The notes under the pieces were generated by a model. It ran no database searches. It saw only the letters and a program-made list of their open reading frames with translations, and had not been told where the DNA came from. A program made the translations under genes and the position numbers. Below are positions 35,439 through 43,451 of a stretch of 64,000 bases of DNA, one piece after another (positions within the stretch are counted from its first letter, which is position 1; the number at the start of each line of letters is the position of its first letter). Source of the stretch: Gramella sp. AN32 (GTDB lineage Bacteria > Bacteroidota > Bacteroidia > Flavobacteriales > Flavobacteriaceae); the NCBI RefSeq assembly GCF_023718305.1, contig NZ_QEYO01000002.1, positions 186,001 to 250,000 of the forward strand, in the 5' to 3' direction.

Positions 35439-35505
35439 GACGTAAAGGTACACAGAATGCAAATAGGTGAGTCTGCCGATTTAGAATTTAGCTATAAAAT
35501 TAACA

Positions 35506-36015
35506 TTACCAGCCTAGATAGGCGGGAGGCTCGATTCCTTTTAAATTTAAATATACGATAAGCTGCCCACGATGATGGGTGACATGATCCTGCATTAAGT
35601 TTAGCATTTGGAGCAGGCTCATTTCCCCGGCAAAAAAATCCGTTTTATGTTGAAGGTCTTTTTCTGAAATATGCTGCATGGTTTCACTTACGCGATCAAA
35701 AGACTGGCTTATTGTTTCAATAATTTCAGCTTTAGCCCGGGGAAATTCTGCCGTATCCAATTTCTCTTTTGAAAGATAATCTGAATTGATCCAGTTCATA
35801 TTTCGGTTTATATGATCCAGTTGTTGAGCAAAGGTCATTTCCCTTTCCGTAGGTTTAAAAGCATATTCCTCTTCCGGCATAGCCTCAGCAACTTCAATTA
35901 AGTAATTTTTTGAGTTTTCCCATTTTTTCTGAAATGCCTCTAAATATTCAGAATCCTGCCCAAAAGAACTCATCGTTAAAAAAAGCAGGATCGCTCCTAA
36001 AACCAATTTTTTCAT
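35506..36015 (-). CDS. DinB family protein, exported
   Basis: A 169-residue protein with a signal peptide (1-19, VLGAILLFLTMSSFG) and a four-helix DinB/YfiT-like domain. The metal-binding histidines are visible in QLDHINRNMNW (about 66-76) and DHVTHHRGQLIVYL (about 142-155). Most DinB-family enzymes are cytoplasmic thiol-dependent transferases, so the export signal is notable but common in Bacteroidota. It lies 2 bases after hemB in the same direction, probably as the tail of the hem operon. Substrate unknown. Confidence 0.85.
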   Translation of the reverse strand: MKKLVLGAILLFLTMSSFGQDSEYLEAFQKKWENSKNYLIEVAEAMPEEEYAFKPTEREMTFAQQLDHINRNMNWINSDYLSKEKLDTAEFPRAKAEIIETISQSFDRVSETMQHISEKDLQHKTDFFAGEMSLLQMLNLMQDHVTHHRGQLIVYLNLKGIEPPAYLGW

Positions 36016-36017
36016 AA

Positions 36018-36986
36018 TTATGATATTAATTTAACCGCATCCTTGGCAAAATAACTGGCGATCATATTCGCCCCGGCACGTTTAATAGCGATTAATTGTT
36101 CCATCATGACAGCATCATGATCCAGCCAGCCTTTTTCAGAAGCCGCTTTAATCATGGCATATTCCCCACTTACCTGATACACAGCGATAGGCACATTCAC
36201 GGTATTTTTAATATCCCGAACGATGTCCAGGTAACAAAGTCCCGGCTTTACCATCACAATATCGGCACCTTCTTCAATATCCATCAAAGTTTCCCTGATC
36301 GCTTCCTCGCGATTCGCAGGATCCATCTGGTAGGTTTTTTTATCTCCAAATCCCGGTGCAGAATCCAAAGCATCCCTAAACGGACCATAAAATGCAGAAG
36401 CATATTTTGCGCTATAACTTATAATCCCCGTATCGTGAAAGCCTTCATCTTCCAACAGGCTTCGAATTTCGAAAATCCTTCCATCCATCATATCGCTTGG
36501 AGCAACAAAGTCGGCACCGGCTTTCGCATGCGAGAGGGACATTTCAGCAAGGACGGCGGTAGTATCATCATTTAAGATCTTACCATCGTTAACAATTCCA
36601 TCATGGCCAAAAGAGGAATAGGGATCCAGGGCAACATCGGTCATCACGATCATTTCCGGGGTAGTGTCTTTCACCAGTTTGATCGCTTTTTGCATGAGTC
36701 CGTTCGGATTGATCGCTTCAGTTCCTGAATTGTCCTTCAGTTTATCATCAACTTTTACAAAGATCAAAACAGAGCGAAGGCCCAGTTTCCAGCATTCTTT
36801 CACTTCCTTTTTCAGTAAATCCAGGCTAAACCTGAAATATCCCGGCATGGAAGCTATTTCTTCTTTCACATTTTTTCCCTCGACCACAAATAGCGGAAGT
36901 ATAAAATCATTAGGAGAAATCAGGGTTTCCCTTACTAAGGATCGAATGGATTCATTGGTTCTTAATCTTCTATTTCTTCGTAGCAT
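36018..36986 (-). CDS. hemB: Delta-aminolevulinic acid dehydratase (porphobilinogen synthase)
   Basis: A 322-residue enzyme that joins two 5-aminolevulinate molecules into porphobilinogen. The two Schiff-base lysines are K194 (YSAKYASAFYGPFRDA) and K247 (VMVKPGL). The metal site reads DVALDPYSSFGHDGIV, which lacks the three cysteines of zinc-type enzymes and matches the magnesium-type variant. A repeat array ends 7 bases before the start codon and separates hemB from hemF. Confidence 0.98.
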   Translation of the reverse strand: MLRRNRRLRTNESIRSLVRETLISPNDFILPLFVVEGKNVKEEIASMPGYFRFSLDLLKKEVKECWKLGLRSVLIFVKVDDKLKDNSGTEAINPNGLMQKAIKLVKDTTPEMIVMTDVALDPYSSFGHDGIVNDGKILNDDTTAVLAEMSLSHAKAGADFVAPSDMMDGRIFEIRSLLEDEGFHDTGIISYSAKYASAFYGPFRDALDSAPGFGDKKTYQMDPANREEAIRETLMDIEEGADIVMVKPGLCYLDIVRDIKNTVNVPIAVYQVSGEYAMIKAASEKGWLDHDAVMMEQLIAIKRAGANMIASYFAKDAVKLIS

Positions 36987-36993
36987 GATCGCG

Positions 36994-37049
36994 GTAAGTT
37001 TTAAGTTATAAGCTTTAAGCTTTAAGTTTTAAGTTTTCAGTTCTTAGCT
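36994..37049 (+). repeat. Heptamer array, hemB side of cassette 2
   Basis: Eight consecutive 7-base units on the plus strand: GTAAGTT, TTAAGTT, ATAAGCT, TTAAGCT, TTAAGTT, TTAAGTT, TTCAGTT, CTTAGCT (consensus TTAAGYT). The array overlaps the last 13 bases of the four-helix-bundle gene. Confidence 0.75.
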
Positions 37050-37411
37050 GAATTTAAATTGGACTTAACTTTTTTAATTAATGAATAGAGCATTTTTTTG
37101 ACTTCCATAATATCTGAAGTTAATTTTTCTGAACTGGCTTTATCAATAAATTTTAAATCTGTAGAAACTAATATTAAATATTCAAGCTCGAATGCAGATC
37201 CGGAAGCTATGTATAAAAATCTCAAAAATTCTTTTTGAGTTTCTCTCCCACAGCCCTCTACAATATTTGTGGGTATTGATAATGCAGCCCTATTTAACTG
37301 AGAAATCAGGTTAAATTTTTCTTCAGCAGGAAAGTTGCGAGTGGTTTTATAAATATCTAAAACAAGTCCGTGCGCTTTTTTCCAAACAGTATAATTCCTA
37401 TAATCTACCAT
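37037..37411 (-). CDS. Four-helix-bundle protein (23S rRNA intervening-sequence protein/Avd-like family)
   Basis: A 124-residue helical protein of the same superfamily as the gene in cassette 1 but a different subfamily. Signatures are DYRNYTVWKKAHGLVLDIYK (about 3-22), FNLISQLNRAALSIPTNIVEG (33-53) and EFLRFLYIASGSAFELEYLI (61-80). It is transcribed in the same direction as the hem genes on both sides. The stop codon lies within the hemB-side array. Members bind nucleic acid in other settings; no function can be given here. Confidence 0.87.
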   Translation of the reverse strand: MVDYRNYTVWKKAHGLVLDIYKTTRNFPAEEKFNLISQLNRAALSIPTNIVEGCGRETQKEFLRFLYIASGSAFELEYLILVSTDLKFIDKASSEKLTSDIMEVKKMLYSLIKKVKSNLNSAKN

Positions 37412-37430
37412 TTCTAAATTTAAAAATATA

Positions 37431-37559
37431 GCTCTAAGCGCTAAGCTAAAAGCTTACAAATTAGTGCTTAAAACTTCCAGCTTCCAGCTTCCAACTTATA
37501 GCTTAATACTTCCAGCTTAATGCTTATAGCTTAATACTTCCAGCTAAATGCTTATAGCT
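37431..37559 (-). repeat. Heptamer array, hemF side of cassette 2
   Basis: Eighteen consecutive 7-base units plus three bases, with no phase slip: on the plus strand GCTTAAT, ACTTCCA, GCTTATA and GCTTCCA recur (consensus RCTTNNA). It is the reverse orientation of the hemB-side array. It ends 3 bases before the hemF stop codon. Confidence 0.8.
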
Positions 37560-37562
37560 ATT

Positions 37563-38465
37563 TCACACCCACTCTTTGGGATTCTGCAAAACCTCTAATA
37601 ATCGTGCTTCTTCACTACCGGTTTCAGGATGATGGTCATAACGCCATTGTACTTGTGGCGGCAGGCTCATTAAAATGCTTTCAATCCTTCCGTTGGTTTT
37701 TAACCCGAATAAAGTGCCTTTATCATGCACCAGATTAAATTCCACATAACGGCCTCTTCGTATTTCCTGCCAGTCTTTATTTGCTTCGGAATAGGATAAA
37801 TTTTTCCTTTTTTTAACAATAGGAACATAAGCTTCCAAAAAAGAATTTCCAACTTCCGTCACAAAATTAAACCATTCCTGGATGTTCCTGTTTTCGTCTG
37901 GTTTTAGGTAGTCGAAAAATAAGCCACCAATGCCCCTTCCTTCGTCCCGATGTGAGTTTCGGAAGTATTCATCACATTTCCGTTTATATTCAGGGTAAAA
38001 AGTAGGATCATGACGATCACAGGCATTTTTCGAAATTTGATGAAAATGAACCGCGTCTTCATCGAATAGATAATAAGGCGTTAAATCCTGACCGCCGCCA
38101 AACCACTGGTCTACGGTATTTCCATCCTGATCATACATCTCAAAATAACGCCAGTTCGCATGAACCGTAGGCACCATGGGATTATTCGGGTGAATCACCA
38201 GGCTTAATCCGCAGGCGAAAAAATCGACTTCCCCAACGCCAAAGTATTGTTGCATTGCCGGGGCAAGCGGCCCGAAAACTTTAGAAATATTCACCCCGCC
38301 TTTTTCAAAAACATTCCCATTTTCAATCACCCGGGTTCTGCCCCCACCGCCTTCCTCACGTTCCCAAAGATCTTCCCTAAATTTTGCAACTCCATCAATC
38401 TCTTCAAGTTTTGAAGTAATTTCATCCTGCAAATTTTCAATATATTGATAGAATTTATTTTTCAT
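37563..38465 (-). CDS. hemF: Coproporphyrinogen III oxidase, oxygen-dependent
   Basis: A 300-residue aerobic enzyme that converts coproporphyrinogen III to protoporphyrinogen IX with O2. Family segments include HPNNPMVPTVHANWRYFE (about 112-129) with the conserved histidines, WFGGGQDLTPYYL and RRGRYVEFNLVHDKGTLFGL. Length is normal. It overlaps the GNAT gene upstream by 11 bases. Its presence commits this step to oxygen unless an anaerobic hemN/hemZ exists elsewhere. Confidence 0.97.
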   Translation of the reverse strand: MKNKFYQYIENLQDEITSKLEEIDGVAKFREDLWEREEGGGGRTRVIENGNVFEKGGVNISKVFGPLAPAMQQYFGVGEVDFFACGLSLVIHPNNPMVPTVHANWRYFEMYDQDGNTVDQWFGGGQDLTPYYLFDEDAVHFHQISKNACDRHDPTFYPEYKRKCDEYFRNSHRDEGRGIGGLFFDYLKPDENRNIQEWFNFVTEVGNSFLEAYVPIVKKRKNLSYSEANKDWQEIRRGRYVEFNLVHDKGTLFGLKTNGRIESILMSLPPQVQWRYDHHPETGSEEARLLEVLQNPKEWV

Positions 38466-39009
38466 GGGAATGGTAATCAGATTTTAGGAGGCCGTAGTAA
38501 TTGATATCTTCCAGGTTTCCGAAATAGTTCAAAAACTCCTGCCTTAAAATGCCCTCGCGTTTAAAATTATTCTTTAAAGCTATTTTCTGGCTGGCCATAT
38601 TTTTAGAAGATGTGCAAATCAGGATTTTATTTAGGCCTAATTCTTCAAAAACATATGCGATAATTTTCGGGGCAATTTTGGAGATAATTCCTTTTCCCGA
38701 AAAATTTCGATCCACAAAATAAGCGAGTTCGCCGCGTTTTATTTTTGCTGAAATTTCTTTGACCACAAAAAATCCCAGGATTTCCGGATTGTTATGTCCA
38801 ACAATGACGAAATATTTCCATTTCCCTGCGGCTTCCAGTTTCTTTGCCTGTTTAAAATAAGTTTTGGTTTTGGCCAGGTTCTCACAGGACCTTAAAGTCA
38901 CCGGAAACGACTCAATAATATGTTCGCGATTTTCAGCAATAAAACTTTGAAATTCCTTTGGCGAAAAATCGAACATCGATTGATATGTAAACCCGGAAAC
39001 ATCCATCAT
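38455..39009 (-). CDS. GNAT-family N-acetyltransferase
   Basis: A 184-residue protein of the RimJ/RimL-like GNAT group, with a conserved beta4-alpha3 region LAYFVDRNFSGKGIISKIAPKII (about 96-118) for acetyl-CoA binding and the LNKILICTSSKNMASQKIALKNNFKREG region (about 128-155). Such enzymes acetylate ribosomal or other protein N-termini, or small amines. It lies inside the hem operon between hemF and a hypothetical gene, overlapping both, so it is expressed with heme synthesis. No heme-specific role is known to me. Confidence 0.85.
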   Translation of the reverse strand: MMDVSGFTYQSMFDFSPKEFQSFIAENREHIIESFPVTLRSCENLAKTKTYFKQAKKLEAAGKWKYFVIVGHNNPEILGFFVVKEISAKIKRGELAYFVDRNFSGKGIISKIAPKIIAYVFEELGLNKILICTSSKNMASQKIALKNNFKREGILRQEFLNYFGNLEDINYYGLLKSDYHSHEK

Positions 39010-39398
39010 AGCGGGCCCTTCGTCTCCTGAATTTTTTGATTGAGACTTATGGAAAATGTATTGCTCTGTTTTTGGGCAAACTGATAAATCGCTAATGATT
39101 TTTCTGCTAAATTATGTTGATGCTGAGGTTCCATATCTGAAATATTCAGCAACAAATCACCAAAACTTTCATAATGATCTTCCTGGAAATTTTTGGATTT
39201 CAATATATCTAAAAGCTCTTCTGAAGAAGTCTTTAAAATTTCAATAATTTCAAGGTCAATGATTTCTTTCAGGGTTGCATCAACTTTCGGCTTTTGTTCC
39301 AATAACCATGAGTCTGAAACAAATTTCATTTCCAGCAAATGCGTGATCATTCTATTGATCCTTTCATTTTCCTCGTCCCGAATTCCCTTGCTTAACAT
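39006..39398 (-). CDS. Hypothetical helical protein in the hem operon
   Basis: A 130-residue soluble, helical, acidic protein without signal peptide, cysteines or recognised motif (LKTSSEELLDILKSKNFQEDHYE is typical of its composition). It lies 9 bases downstream of hemE and overlaps the GNAT gene by 4 bases, so it is translated within the heme operon. I have no function for it. Confidence 0.7.
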   Translation of the reverse strand: MLSKGIRDEENERINRMITHLLEMKFVSDSWLLEQKPKVDATLKEIIDLEIIEILKTSSEELLDILKSKNFQEDHYESFGDLLLNISDMEPQHQHNLAEKSLAIYQFAQKQSNTFSISLNQKIQETKGPL

Positions 39399-39407
39399 AA
39401 CAAAAAA

Positions 39408-40427
39408 TTAATATTCTTTCACTGCATCTACAAAAGCCTGCGCATTTTCCACCGGGATATCCGGTAAAATCCCGTGGCCTAAATTGGCGATATAGCGATC
39501 TTTTCCAAATTCATCGATCATTTTTTTGACCATTCTCTTTATATCGACTGGTTTAGAATACAATCGCGCTGGATCAAAATTCCCCTGTAAGGTAATCTGT
39601 CCGCCGCTTAAATAACGGGCATTTCTGGCTTCACAGGTCCAGTCAACGCCAAGCGCTGCAGCTCCGGACTGTGACATTTCTTTGAGGGCAAACCAGCAAC
39701 CTTTTCCGTAGGCGATCACCGGCACCTCATCTTTTAGCGCATCGATGATTTGTTGCATATAATTCCAGGAAAATTCCTGATAATCCTTTGGTTCGAGCAA
39801 TCCGCCCCAGGAATCAAAAAGCTGGATGGCATCTACTCCCGCTTTTACTTTTCCCTTTAAATAAGCGATCGTGGTATCGGTAATTTTTTGAAGCAGCGTA
39901 TGCGCGGCAACCGGTTCTTCGAAGCAAAACCTCTTGGCTTTGTCAAAAGTTTTTGAACCCTGTCCCTGCACACAATAACATAAAATCGTCCAGGGAGAAC
40001 CGGCAAAACCAATTAGCGGCACCTCATCATTCAATTCCTGTTTGGTCATTTTAATGGCATCATACACATAGCCTAATTCCTCATAAACATCAGGAACGAT
40101 CACCTCATTTACTTTACTTGCTGTATTTACGGGATTTGGCAGCCAGGGGCCTTTTCCCGGTTTCATTTCCACCTCAATCTGCATTGCCTGCGGGACCACT
40201 AAAATATCACTAAACAGTATGGCCGCATCCGGCCCTATCTGGCGAATGGGCATTACGGTGATCTCGGTAGCGAGTTCCGGAGTCTGGCAACGGGTGAAAA
40301 AATCATATTTTGCCTTGAGTTTCATAAAATCTGGCAAATATCTTCCTGCCTGGCGCATCATCCAAACCGGTGGCCTTTCAACGCTTTCTCCTCTCAATGC
40401 TTTAAGTAAAAGATCGTTTTTGATCAT
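39408..40427 (-). CDS. hemE: Uroporphyrinogen decarboxylase
   Basis: A 339-residue enzyme that removes four carboxylates from uroporphyrinogen III. The N-terminal signature [16 protein letters not shown] (about 19-34) carries the catalytic arginines, and [15 protein letters not shown] holds the conserved aspartate. The second signature is [12 protein letters not shown]. Length and motifs are complete. It starts 4 bases inside the end of hemD. Confidence 0.98.
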   Translation of the reverse strand: MIKNDLLLKALRGESVERPPVWMMRQAGRYLPDFMKLKAKYDFFTRCQTPELATEITVMPIRQIGPDAAILFSDILVVPQAMQIEVEMKPGKGPWLPNPVNTASKVNEVIVPDVYEELGYVYDAIKMTKQELNDEVPLIGFAGSPWTILCYCVQGQGSKTFDKAKRFCFEEPVAAHTLLQKITDTTIAYLKGKVKAGVDAIQLFDSWGGLLEPKDYQEFSWNYMQQIIDALKDEVPVIAYGKGCWFALKEMSQSGAAALGVDWTCEARNARYLSGGQITLQGNFDPARLYSKPVDIKRMVKKMIDEFGKDRYIANLGHGILPDIPVENAQAFVDAVKEY

Positions 40428-41083
40428 TTTAAATTCAATTTTTTTAAAGTTTTTACTGTTTTTGCGATCACACTTTCTACGGAAGCGCTGTTTGAAACAA
40501 CAGTTTTAAAATTATATTTTTCAGTTTCTGCCGCGGTTGTTTTTCCAATGCAAAAAGCTGTGGTTTTCCAGTTATTTAGTTCCCTGAAACTTTCTACGCC
40601 ACTGGGGCTGAAGAATAAAATTCCGTTAAATCCACCGTCAATTTTTTGATAATTTAAGATGGTTTTATAAACCTGGATTTCTTCAAATTTCACTTTGTTT
40701 TTCTTCAATAATTCAGGCAATTCAACTCTTCGAATATTTCCGCAGAAAAAAGTAAAATTTTCTTCTGAATAAGCATCGGCGATCAATTTTCCTAAATCTG
40801 AAGCATTTTCAGCAACTTCCAGAATTTTATAGCCTTTTGATTTCAATAAAGCTGAAGTTTTTGTTCCCACACAAAAACAGTTTTCGATTTCAAGTGGCTT
40901 ATTTTCTACTGCTTTTACCGCATTTTTACTGCTGAAAATGGCATTTTTGATATGGCTGGTATTTATCTCAAAATTTTCAAACTCGATCCTGATTGCATCA
41001 TATTCCACCAATCCAATGCCGGAATTTAAAAGTAATTCTTTCTGATTTTTTGCCAGTTTTTTAGTAGAAAGAACCCTTGGCAT
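40424..41083 (-). CDS. hemD: Uroporphyrinogen-III synthase
   Basis: A 219-residue protein in the expected place between hemC and hemE. HemD sequences diverge strongly, but the two-domain pattern is visible: [17 protein letters not shown] in domain 1 and [19 protein letters not shown] in domain 2 (about 152-170), the latter being the usual SPSGVxSF block. It closes hydroxymethylbilane with inversion of ring D to give uroporphyrinogen III. Confidence 0.9.
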   Translation of the reverse strand: MPRVLSTKKLAKNQKELLLNSGIGLVEYDAIRIEFENFEINTSHIKNAIFSSKNAVKAVENKPLEIENCFCVGTKTSALLKSKGYKILEVAENASDLGKLIADAYSEENFTFFCGNIRRVELPELLKKNKVKFEEIQVYKTILNYQKIDGGFNGILFFSPSGVESFRELNNWKTTAFCIGKTTAAETEKYNFKTVVSNSASVESVIAKTVKTLKKLNLK

Positions 41084-41084
41084 C

Positions 41085-41999
41085 TCAATTATTTAAAACC
41101 GATTTAATTTCAGCCATAAGTTCCCGTCCGCCATTATTAAGAATAATTTCTGCACAGGATCTGCCAAAATTCTCCACATCTTTGGTCAAAACTGCCTTTT
41201 CAACTTCTATTTTTTTACTTCCATCTAAACTGAACAGCGCGCCTTTAAAATGTAGCGTTTCCTTTTGAATTTTGGCCAAAGCACCGATAGGCGCAGTACA
41301 CCCACCTTCCAGGACTTTTAAAAATTCCCTTTCGGTATGTACGCAAATTTCAGAGTCCTTATGGTTGAGTTGGGCCAGGGCATTTTTGCAAAAATCATCA
41401 TGTTCCATAGCAACCACCAGCATTGCGCCTTGTGCCGGTGCAGGAACCATCCAGTTCAGGTCGATATAATTTTCCGGTTTCAGCTCAATTCTTTCCAGTC
41501 CCGCGGCAGCGAAAATCGCTCCGTCCCAATTGGATTCTTCGAGTTTTTTGAGCCTGGTATTTACATTTCCGCGAAGATCTGTGACTTGATGTTTAGGATA
41601 CTTATGCAGCCACTGTGCTTTTCGGCGAAGACTTCCTGTGGCAATAATACCTTCGCTTTCAAGAAATTGAACACCTTTATGGATGAGGATATCTTTACTG
41701 CTCGCTCTTTGTAAAACTGCAGCTTCTACAATGCCGTTCGGCAGAGCCGTTGGCACGTCTTTCATCGAGTGAACCGCAATATCTACTTCGCCTTTGATCA
41801 TGGCGACGTCCAGTGTTTTGGTGAAAATTCCGGTAATGCCCATTTCATATAAAGGCTGTTCCAGGTTGAGGTCACCCGTAGATTTCACGGGAACAAGTTC
41901 GCTTTCGTAATTAAAATTGGATAATGCCCTTTGTACGGTTTTCGCCTGCCAGAGCGCTAATTCGCTATCGCGTGTGCCGATGCGTATGATCCTGCTCAT
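41085..41999 (-). CDS. hemC: Porphobilinogen deaminase (hydroxymethylbilane synthase)
   Basis: A 304-residue enzyme that polymerises four porphobilinogens. The dipyrromethane cofactor cysteine is C234 in EGGCTAPIGA. The N-terminal IRIGTRDSELALWQAK, the catalytic aspartate region HSMKDVPTALP and the arginine-rich RRKAQWLH are present. The start overlaps the stop of hemA by 4 bases, and hemD follows after one base. Confidence 0.98.
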   Translation of the reverse strand: MSRIIRIGTRDSELALWQAKTVQRALSNFNYESELVPVKSTGDLNLEQPLYEMGITGIFTKTLDVAMIKGEVDIAVHSMKDVPTALPNGIVEAAVLQRASSKDILIHKGVQFLESEGIIATGSLRRKAQWLHKYPKHQVTDLRGNVNTRLKKLEESNWDGAIFAAAGLERIELKPENYIDLNWMVPAPAQGAMLVVAMEHDDFCKNALAQLNHKDSEICVHTEREFLKVLEGGCTAPIGALAKIQKETLHFKGALFSLDGSKKIEVEKAVLTKDVENFGRSCAEIILNNGGRELMAEIKSVLNN

Positions 42000-43252
42000 T
42001 TTTCGATTTGTTCTAGCTGAAATACCTTTTGAATAAGTTCCAGGCTTTCATTGGTAGATTCTGAATCTTCCTTTAAATGATTGGCAACATGTTTCATAAT
42101 TTTCTGAATGATGCGATTGCTTACCACTTCAGCATGCTGGTCATCAAAATCTAAATTTTTCCGACGCTGAAAATCAATTTCATCATCTTTCATCGAACGA
42201 AGTTTTTTCTTCAATGCTTTAATGGTTGGGGCAAATTTCCGGGTTTCCAGCCATTTGTTGAAATCACCTTCAACTTCGGTAATAATTTCTTTTGCCTGCG
42301 GAATAAATTGTTTGCGTTTTTCCAGGGTTTCATCGGTCATCTGGGAGAGATGATCCAAATGGATCAATTCAACATTTTCCAGGTCACTTACATCATCTGA
42401 AACATTTTTCGGAATAGAAAGGTCCAGGATTAAAAGCTTCTTTTTAGAATAGATAAGTTCTTTGGAAATCGTGGGGTTTTGAGCACCTGTAGCGACAATT
42501 AGTATATCGGCATTTCGAATCTCTGCCTGCAAATCGGCATAATCTTTAACGCTAAGATCAAATTTTCCCGCGATCTTTTCGGCTTTATCTTTCGTGCGAT
42601 TGATGAGCGTAATATGATTATTGCGTGTATGTTTGACCAGGTTTTCACAGGTATTTCTCCCTATTTTCCCGGTTCCAAAAAGTAAAATATTCTTACTGGC
42701 AATATCCTCAATATTTTTTAAGATATATTGCACGGAAGCAAAGGAAACCGAAGTGGCACCGCTGGAAATCTCCGTTTCATTTTTAATGCGCTTGCTCGCC
42801 TGGATCACCGCATTTACGAGTCTTTCCAGAAAAGCATCTACCAATCCCAATTTTTTGGAACGTACAAAGGCGATTTTTAACTGACTGATAATTTCAAAAT
42901 CACCCAGAATCTGGCTGTCCAATCCCGTTCCTACTTTAAACATATGGGAAATCGCCTGCTTATTTTTATAGACATAAGCGACTTTCTCAAACTCTTCCAC
43001 CGTGCCATGCGTATGTTCACAAAGCAATTTGATAAGCTGGAAAGGATGTTGGGCAAAACCGTAAATTTCAGTCCGGTTGCAGGTAGAAGTTACCAGAATT
43101 CCATGAATACCTTCAGCTTTCGCCTGTTTTAGCAAAGAATATTTTCCATTTTCGTCCAGGCTAAAATGACCTCGTATCTCGGCATCCGCTTTTTTATAGC
43201 TTAAACCAATGGTGTAAAAATGTTTTCCTGTAATAAGTTGATGTACTTCCAT
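41996..43252 (-). CDS. hemA: Glutamyl-tRNA reductase
   Basis: A 418-residue enzyme that reduces glutamyl-tRNA to glutamate-1-semialdehyde, the first committed C5-pathway step. The catalytic cysteine is C58 in TSTCNRTEIYG. The NADPH-binding region contains LLFGTGKIGRNTCENL (about 191-206) and a C-terminal dimerisation helix follows. Its partner hemL is not in the window. It is the first gene of the hem operon, divergent from the AraC-type gene across a 199-base control region. Confidence 0.97.
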   Translation of the reverse strand: MEVHQLITGKHFYTIGLSYKKADAEIRGHFSLDENGKYSLLKQAKAEGIHGILVTSTCNRTEIYGFAQHPFQLIKLLCEHTHGTVEEFEKVAYVYKNKQAISHMFKVGTGLDSQILGDFEIISQLKIAFVRSKKLGLVDAFLERLVNAVIQASKRIKNETEISSGATSVSFASVQYILKNIEDIASKNILLFGTGKIGRNTCENLVKHTRNNHITLINRTKDKAEKIAGKFDLSVKDYADLQAEIRNADILIVATGAQNPTISKELIYSKKKLLILDLSIPKNVSDDVSDLENVELIHLDHLSQMTDETLEKRKQFIPQAKEIITEVEGDFNKWLETRKFAPTIKALKKKLRSMKDDEIDFQRRKNLDFDDQHAEVVSNRIIQKIMKHVANHLKEDSESTNESLELIQKVFQLEQIEK

Positions 43253-43274
43253 ATAAATTTTAGGAATGCGATGT

Positions 43275-43282
43275 CAAAATTA
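43275..43282 (-). promoter_or_regulatory. Putative -7 element of the hem operon
   Basis: On the minus strand 43282-43275 reads TAATTTTG (TAnnTTTG), 22 bases before the hemA start. No good TTG is seen at -33, which would fit an activator-dependent promoter. Confidence 0.45.
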
Positions 43283-43333
43283 AGGGAATGTTAAAGTAAA
43301 AAGTAACGCTGAAAGAACTAAATGTGTCGATAT

Positions 43334-43347
43334 ATGATAATTATCAT
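43334..43347. promoter_or_regulatory. 14-bp palindrome, CRP/FNR- or Fur-like operator candidate
   Basis: ATGATAATTATCAT is a perfect palindrome in the hemA-AraC gap. Its core TGAT-N4-ATCA equals the core of CRP/FNR-family sites; it also resembles a shortened Fur half-site pair. It lies 30 bases upstream of the AraC-gene -7 element and 51 bases upstream of that of hemA. Confidence 0.5.
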
Positions 43348-43377
43348 AAAAATGCCTCCTAAAATTTCAAAATACTG

Positions 43378-43385
43378 TAATTTTG
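43378..43385 (+). promoter_or_regulatory. Putative -7 element of the AraC-type gene
   Basis: TAATTTTG matches TAnnTTTG and lies 66 bases before the GTG start at 43452. The -33 region is weak. Confidence 0.45.
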
Positions 43386-43451
43386 TAGCAATAAAAGGCA
43401 ATTCAATACGATTTGTTTAGATTGATTCTAAATAATTAATTCGAAAACAGG

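Larger units (their letters stand above)
36994..37559 (-). mobile_element. Repeat-bounded cassette 2 with a four-helix-bundle gene, inside the hem operon
   Basis: A 566-base element made of a gene bracketed by 7-base repeat arrays: eight units at 36994-37049 and eighteen at 37431-37559. The arrays are in opposite orientation, both yielding TTAAGCT- and ATAAGCT-type units when read inwards. One end is 3 bases from the hemF stop codon, the other 7 bases from the hemB start. The plan repeats that of cassette 1 at 29.9 kb with a different repeat length. Mobility is inferred from this; no recombinase is present. Confidence 0.6.

Noticed and set aside
36096..36575. 159-codon plus-strand frame
   Set aside because: Antisense to hemB, whose motifs are intact; histidine/isoleucine-rich composition is that of a shadow frame.
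37431..37559. CRISPR array
   Set aside because: Units are 7 bases with no spacers and no cas genes; it is a short-period tandem array.
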